DNA from: Zelopaecilomyces penicillatus
Taxonomy: Eukaryota; Ascomycota; Sordariomycetes; Hypocreales; Pseudodiploosporaceae
Assembly: GCA_005765155.1 (NCBI GenBank)
Contig: VCCP01000002.1
Coordinates: 1,302,001 to 1,366,000, forward strand
DNA: 64,000 bases
Direction: 5' to 3'
Shown here: in pieces, positions 58,640 through 64,000 of the stretch
How positions within the stretch are numbered: position 1 is the stretch's first letter
Layout of the letters: each line of letters opens with the position of its first letter
Notes under the pieces: generated by a model
The model's database searches: none
The model's input: the letters and a program-made list of their open reading frames with translations, nothing else
What the model was told of the DNA's origin: nothing
Made by a program: the position numbers and the translations under genes

Positions 58640-61600
58640 TTAAACAATGGTACCTCCAGAGTTGAGTGTAATACAGTTTCTCAGGAGATTTGCCCCCTCG
58701 TGAAGTAGTTCCCATCGTGAATCTTCAAAAGATTCTTTCAAGACGAGCAAGAGCGCCGTGTTATTGTTGATGCCCCTCATTGATCGTAGCTCGTTGGGGT
58801 CTGTGATGCCCCCATACCTGGCCAAATAGCTTCTCATATGATGCCATTTCTCCTGCCGAGTCGCCGGAATGACAACGTTAGGACAAGGGCCTTCCATAGC
58901 AAACCCATAACACCAAACGACCAGGACTGCAAAGTATAAAACCCAAGAACGGTTGAGAAGAACATCATCTCGCGTCTCGTACGGCTTGGCTTGCGGCGAA
59001 TGACCCGGATACGAAGATCCGGCCTGGTCCGGTGCAAGCACTGAATTAAGAAATTTCAACGCATAAAAAGTTGCATCACGAGCTCGAGCTGATGGCGCCC
59101 AAAACTCCTTTATTCTCCTTTGAGCGCTGTTGAACTCATACGGGCCAATAGGTCTACCCAGGAGTCGTTTCGCACGAGCGAACACTTGGCAGTCGAGAAT
59201 ATCGGCATGCATAGCCATGTGCGCCAGGTGATGTAAAACTGTCCGGCTCTGGACTACGGTAATGTACTCATGACTCAAGGCATCATGGTGGTAAGGATCG
59301 ATAGAGGATTCGCATTGCTCTAGAGACTTGTCGAAGTCGTTCTTCCAGGAGTCGTATGCTCGTGTAAGTGTGGCTCGCCACTTGTCCCGCCCCCCTAATG
59401 CTTGAATGACACCGCCACCGAGGATATTGACCTGAAGATCGCGTTGATGCATGTGGTATGTAACGCTCAATAGCCCTGCCATGAGAACTGTCCGGCCGAA
59501 TGATGTTGTTCGAACCTCTTGGTGGCTGAGAGTGCGTTTGAGACCCTCCAAAAATGATACGGGTTTGATGTCGCGTGACATCAAGTTCGCTTCAACCCGG
59601 CCAACCTCTGCACTGCTTGTAGCTCTCCATAGCGATTCATTACACGGCAGCGGCAGTCTCATCTCATGGGCCACCATGACCCCTGAATGACCAAACATGG
59701 TGGCGTGGGTCGAGTCAATGACAAAGGCAGCAAAGGCAGCTCGTCTTGTTGCCTCGTTTGTGATCCAATGATTCCACCATTCATCTGCAGTGTGTGCTAT
59801 ACCAGATGCTGAAGACTGCCGAGATCCATCACCGCTCTCACGAGGATTGGGTGGTGAATCCAGCGTTGACTTGCCAATCAGAGACCGACCGCGTCGCATA
59901 AGTGTTATTGTGGTGGCGTGATGAATATGAGCCCGTTCGTGTAGCTCTCGTGTGGAGTACATCTTTTCATACAACTCAAGTAGTATAAGAGTTTGAAAGA
60001 CCCAGAGCTTAGCAGGAGGTCGGAAATCGGGATCCATGAATATCTCCCAGCGCAGGTGCTCTGCGAGGAAGTTTGACAGCTCAGCCCCAGCCATCGTCAC
60101 CTTGGGCCCATGAGTCCGATCCAGACATGCAGCGCCTATGGACATGATTGCGAGGAGGAGGAGATTCGGTGTCTTTTCAGAGTTGAACGTCGGTTTGTGG
60201 AGGATGGGCATTTGATCGCTAAAATGATACCAGTAGGACATAATGTAAGCCTGCATCATCCTCCTGCTGAGCATATGATCACCGGCAGAACGATCGCCGC
60301 CCATAATATTTTCTCGTCGTCGTTTGGCCCAGGCATCGTCTTTTTCATTAAACCGCTCTCGTATGTAGTCGAATATTTCCTGGCTACGCTCCTCTGATAT
60401 GCACGCTTCAGGTACCTCCTGATCCAGCAAATTATTGACAGCCATAATATGCTGCGAAGGTGCTGGGAAATAACCCATAGCGGCTTGATCGTTTCCATAG
60501 TAGGTTGCTGAGTATTGACTGTTCTGAAGATCGCCATAGCTAAAAAGGTCAACATATGGGCATGTAGAAGATGGGGCATCACAAGCTAGCAAACTTACTT
60601 CAAGGCCGGGGCGGGCAGGGCATGGTTAGCGGGAGACCCGTTGGCTGGCAAAGAATTAAACAGATAAGCCATAAAATCTTCCGGCATTCCTACATATGGA
60701 GACTTGTTGAGTCCTTCATCTCCGAAAACAGGACCGGCACTGGGCATTGACATCTGGTCGAGCATCACCATTTCACTCGATTGAGCATGTGCTGGTTCGG
60801 AGTAATCTGCGGAGGTTGTGGTGGTGTAGGATGGATGGTCCCCTTCCCTTGGTGTTGTTGTAACTTGCCCATGAGAGTATTGCGTGGAGGACAAATTGAA
60901 AGATAGCCCATTATGCTGCGCAACGTATCCGACGGATTGCGACGTGGTGTTTGTATGAGCATGGTAGCCAGGCTGACCTGACACTGGAGAAACAACAGCA
61001 TATGGCCCAGCATTGGTTTGAATTGACGGCCGCATGGGGCCGGCTGACGTAGGGACTGTATTAGACCGATGGGGTATGACAACACCATGCGAACTATCAT
61101 GCGAGTACCCTTCATGTGCAGTAGAAGTATTTGTACCGTTTGAGTATCCTGTTGGTGTCGTGTTGCCGATTGGTGTATAAGGACTGACAGAAGGTTCATG
61201 TGGAGAGTGGTGTTGTAGATGGGTTGAGCGGATCTTGGTTGGCTGCGCAGAGCCTGGTCGGTTTGTATCAGGTGAGGCCAAAGGTTGAGGCGCATTATGG
61301 GATGCTGATTGACTGGCCATTGAATCCCTTCTGTTCAATTGGGATCCCTTGGCTGTATGTCGATCCATGTGCCGCTTCAGTAAATCCGCGCGTACAAAGG
61401 TCCGTGGACAATCAGGAAATTCACAACGGAACTGCTGTTTTGAGCTGTGATTCAATTGGTGACGGTATCTAACCTTTTGTTAGCCCATGTTTAAAGATCG
61501 ATGGCCCCAGATTAAGTATTAGATTGAAAATCTCACAAATGTTCCGCCCTTGAATAATGCTTGCCGCAACCATCGGCCGTGCATTCAAATCGCTTTTCTA

Positions 61601-61802
61601 GGCCTTTGCGGCTACGTCTCTTTTTTCGTGTTGGGCCTTCAGAGTTAGAGGACCCTTCGTTATGGTAGTCGCCCATTCTACTTGACATGGGATCTTGGTT
61701 GGCAATGCCATCATCTAATGGATGGCTCGCCCAGCTGAGCTCAGGTTGATTGTCTCTGGAATCATCTGGCAGGCCACTGTGATCACCTAAAGCAGGTACC
61801 AT
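58640..61802 (-). CDS. C2H2 zinc-finger / fungal-specific transcription factor domain regulator
   Basis: Three exons, 61802-61537, 61468-60599, 60539-58640; 1,011 residues. Two adjacent C2H2 fingers: C74, C79, H92, H96 and C104, C109, H122, H126; the first is split by intron 1, which completes LYRHQLNH. A basic RKKRRSRK stretch (59-66) precedes them. A Ser/Thr/Pro/Gln-rich linker covers about 130-380, then the fungal-specific trans domain (MLSRRMMQAYIMSYWYHFSD, PNLLLLAIMSIGAACLDRTH, LWVFQTLILLELYEKM). The long frame's TAA after PAPALK is part of a GTAAGT donor; the 59-nt intron restores phase into NYGDLQNSQYS. This C2H2-plus-fungal-trans class includes Klf1-like and several uncharacterised regulators; the targets cannot be told from sequence. 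Confidence 0.93.
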
Positions 61803-64000
61803 GGCGCCTACGCCGGCCGGGGCGGTCTTCGAGGCCGTCTATTTCACAAATAGCTGACGCGCGCCGACGAATAGCACATTCCAGGTCTATGATTGAAGTA
61901 GAACAAGAGGCAGCCAGGGGGGTTGCTTGTCAAAGTAAGTTGGAAAGACTCCGGTAGCGGCGACGAGGCACTACTTTGATGATATCGCGACGGGATGTGT
62001 GCCAAGCGATGCTGAATCGCGTCGTTCCCGTCTGAGCCTGGCGGAATAGGATCCTCACCCCGGAAGGGCTCGCCGTCAGTGGCGTCGATGCTTTGCCGTG
62101 AAAGCAAACGTTGCGACCACGGGAAGAGCGTCTACGGGTGAGTTGAAAAGGACGTTGCGCCTATGTCAGGCTTGTCTTTGAGATGTCTATGCCAGCCCTT
62201 TCTGAACCGGGCAAAGGGTGGCGCTTAACAAAACATGGCTATCTGATATGCCTGACAGAGTTCAGGCGCGCGGAATGAGCCAGAGACAGGCATGCGGGTC
62301 GGCAATACAGCACAGCCACAGGAGATGGGAGGATTGGCTGCTGCGTGAGGCTGCGATATGCGGAAGAGCGAAGCCCTGTAGGCGCTGTGAAGAAATGATT
62401 AGCAGGCGAAGTCGGCAGTCTGGCGTAAACAATGAATGGTTTGCGATGCGGACTCAAGGGAGTTGGCGACAATGAAGCTATGGATCTGGGGAGAAAAGAG
62501 AGGGAGAGAGAGGGACGGGTGGAGCGGAGCACAGAGTGTGGGGCTCGGGGTCCGGTTGACGATCACAGCTTGGGCCTAGGCCGGGGTTCGTGCCGGGGGG
62601 GCTAGACGCAGACATTGAGCTCCAAGCCTTGCTACTGCTGGACTCGAAGCACACACGCAGACACCGTATGACGCTGTGATGCGACACAACAGTGAGAATC
62701 TATGTTTGCGAGGGCAGCTTCTCATTGCTATGCACGCTTTCAGGTCCATGAGAAACCAGCATAGTCAACCACGATGCGAAAAGCATGTACGTCTAGTACA
62801 GTGATGTATGCCTTCTGCACGCTGCAGGCATACAATGATGTACTGTACCTGTACGCACCGGCGCACATGGTGGTTGGCGGTCGGCTGGTACGGTTGTGCA
62901 TGTCTCGACTTTCTAGCTGTCTCGCGGGTACCGAATGTGGCCCTGCTTGGCAATGCGCTGATTGGCGCGGCCGACCCTCGAGCTTGGGATGGAGCTGCAA
63001 AATGAGGGTTGGTGCTCTGCAGCCTGGCCTGGGACCAGGGGCCAGCCAAGTGGAACGACGACGATAGCAACGTGGAGAGCAGCAAGACGGATTTAATTAG
63101 TCCCTGTACCTGGCCGTACGAGTAAGATGGAGTCCATCATCCTCGATGAACTTACTACGTACGGACACCATCTTCGAAGCCGGCATAGTGGTCTTGGTCA
63201 CTGGCAATGCCTCGTACTTGACAGCTCGTTCAGGGCGCCCGTCAGCCGCCATTCACGTCGAGGTGCTTATTCCAGTGCCGTGTCCGTGGTTCAGCTTTGT
63301 GTTGCTGTGGCGGAGGAGTTCTTGAAGAGGGCCGTTTTAAGGCATCGGCTGGCGCGGGTTTGCGCTGATGTGGAGTCTGAAGAAGCAGCCACGGCCGCAT
63401 GCTCACGCGTGCAACCAAGGAAGTTGCACGAATAGCGAGAACAGTTGGGGGCTGGCCGTTGGCATTGGTGTTGGACTCGTTGGTGCTGGGCTTGTAGGTG
63501 CGATCACAGCAACTAAATGCGTGTGTGCGTATTCGTACCCTGCCAGCTGGCTCCTAGGGTGGTGTGAGGCCATCGAAGCCAGGGAGTGAGGGGCGATGGC
63601 AGGACAGAGATGCCTTGCACCACACCACCACTATGCCAGGTGGGCGTACGGTACGTTCACACGCATCAATCCCTATGGATATCTCGTTGTTGCAACGAAA
63701 ATAGGAATGGTGGCCTTGACAGATAGCGCGCAAGCGGGAGGATTCGACCGAGCAAGAGAGAGAAAGAGACCAGACAAGGGCAGGTCAGATAGCTGAGGCG
63801 GGCCGCACAGAGGCGAAGATGGAATGGGGCACAGAGACAGAGGAAGCGAAGAGGGCATTGCTGACTCGTGGAAAATCAAGGAAATCCGTGGGATGAATCC
63901 GGTTGACGCACCTCGATTGGTTCCTGATATTTGCGATGTTTCTTTGGAGAGGGCCTGCTCGTTGCAGCGACAAAGTGGTGTCTGTGTTGGCGTATCCCGT
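61803..64000. other. Upstream region of the transcription factor, and window end
   Basis: No supported gene. The first few hundred bases should be promoter and 5' leader of the regulator. AG-rich tracts near 62493-62516 and 63757-63774 are seen. Open frames at the right edge show no domain; a gene starting beyond 64000 cannot be excluded. Confidence 0.5.

Noticed and set aside
1..64000. CRISPR arrays, biosynthetic gene cluster, or bacterial-type operon
   Set aside because: No spaced direct-repeat array, no PKS/NRPS/terpene genes, and all genes are eukaryotic with spliceosomal introns or solo promoters.

Overview
This window is nuclear DNA from a filamentous ascomycete (Pezizomycotina). The gene set and domain order look like a Sordariomycete, probably Hypocreales; that placement is an inference, not a measurement. 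The evidence is short spliceosomal introns (about 50-160 nt) with RCTRAC-like branch points, fungal-type proteins (Scc2, Iml1, Lst4, Mdj1, Dbp10, a fungal-specific transcription factor) and a RIP-like decayed pogo/Fot1 transposon. About 15 intact genes, one tRNA, three decayed genes and one transposon relic can be supported. I joined exons by hand from splice signals and reading phase, and all multi-exon models given as intact close in frame.

Layout. 1-5 kb: no supportable gene. 5.0-13.0 kb: a dense housekeeping block with a molybdopterin-binding (MoCF) protein (-), a GMF/ADF-family actin regulator (+), cytosolic Fe-S assembly NTPase Nbp35 (-), tRNA-Gln(CUG) (-), deoxyhypusine hydroxylase (+) and mitochondrial NAD-isocitrate dehydrogenase Idh2 (-). 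14.6-20.3 kb: cohesin loader Scc2 (+), whose real start lies 435 bases upstream of the long open frame. 23.0-24.9 kb: vacuolar Ca2+/H+ exchanger (+). 25.5-31.3 kb: Iml1 (-), the catalytic SEACIT/GATOR1 subunit. 31.3-42.4 kb: an 11-kb accessory gap holding a decayed CDF zinc-transporter gene and a 1,855-bp Fot1-like element with perfect 43-bp inverted repeats and a ruined interior. 42.4-54.9 kb: conserved block of Lst4/FNIP (+), Dbp10 (-), a DNAJC8-type J protein (+), Mdj1 (-) and Sap30 (-). 55-58.6 kb: AT-richer accessory stretch with a casein-kinase-1-like gene broken by one stop in its glycine loop. 58.6-61.8 kb: a C2H2 plus fungal-trans-domain regulator (-). 61.8-64 kb: promoter or intergenic DNA only.

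How the genes relate: most are unrelated housekeeping genes in alternating orientation. The clearest functional pairing is Iml1 and Lst4, both regulators of the Rag/Gtr GTPases that control TORC1, lying on either side of the decayed accessory gap. I found no convincing previously undescribed system. The most unusual items are a 9-nt microexon behind a GC-AG intron in the MoCF gene, two decayed accessory genes, and the transposon relic with intact ends.
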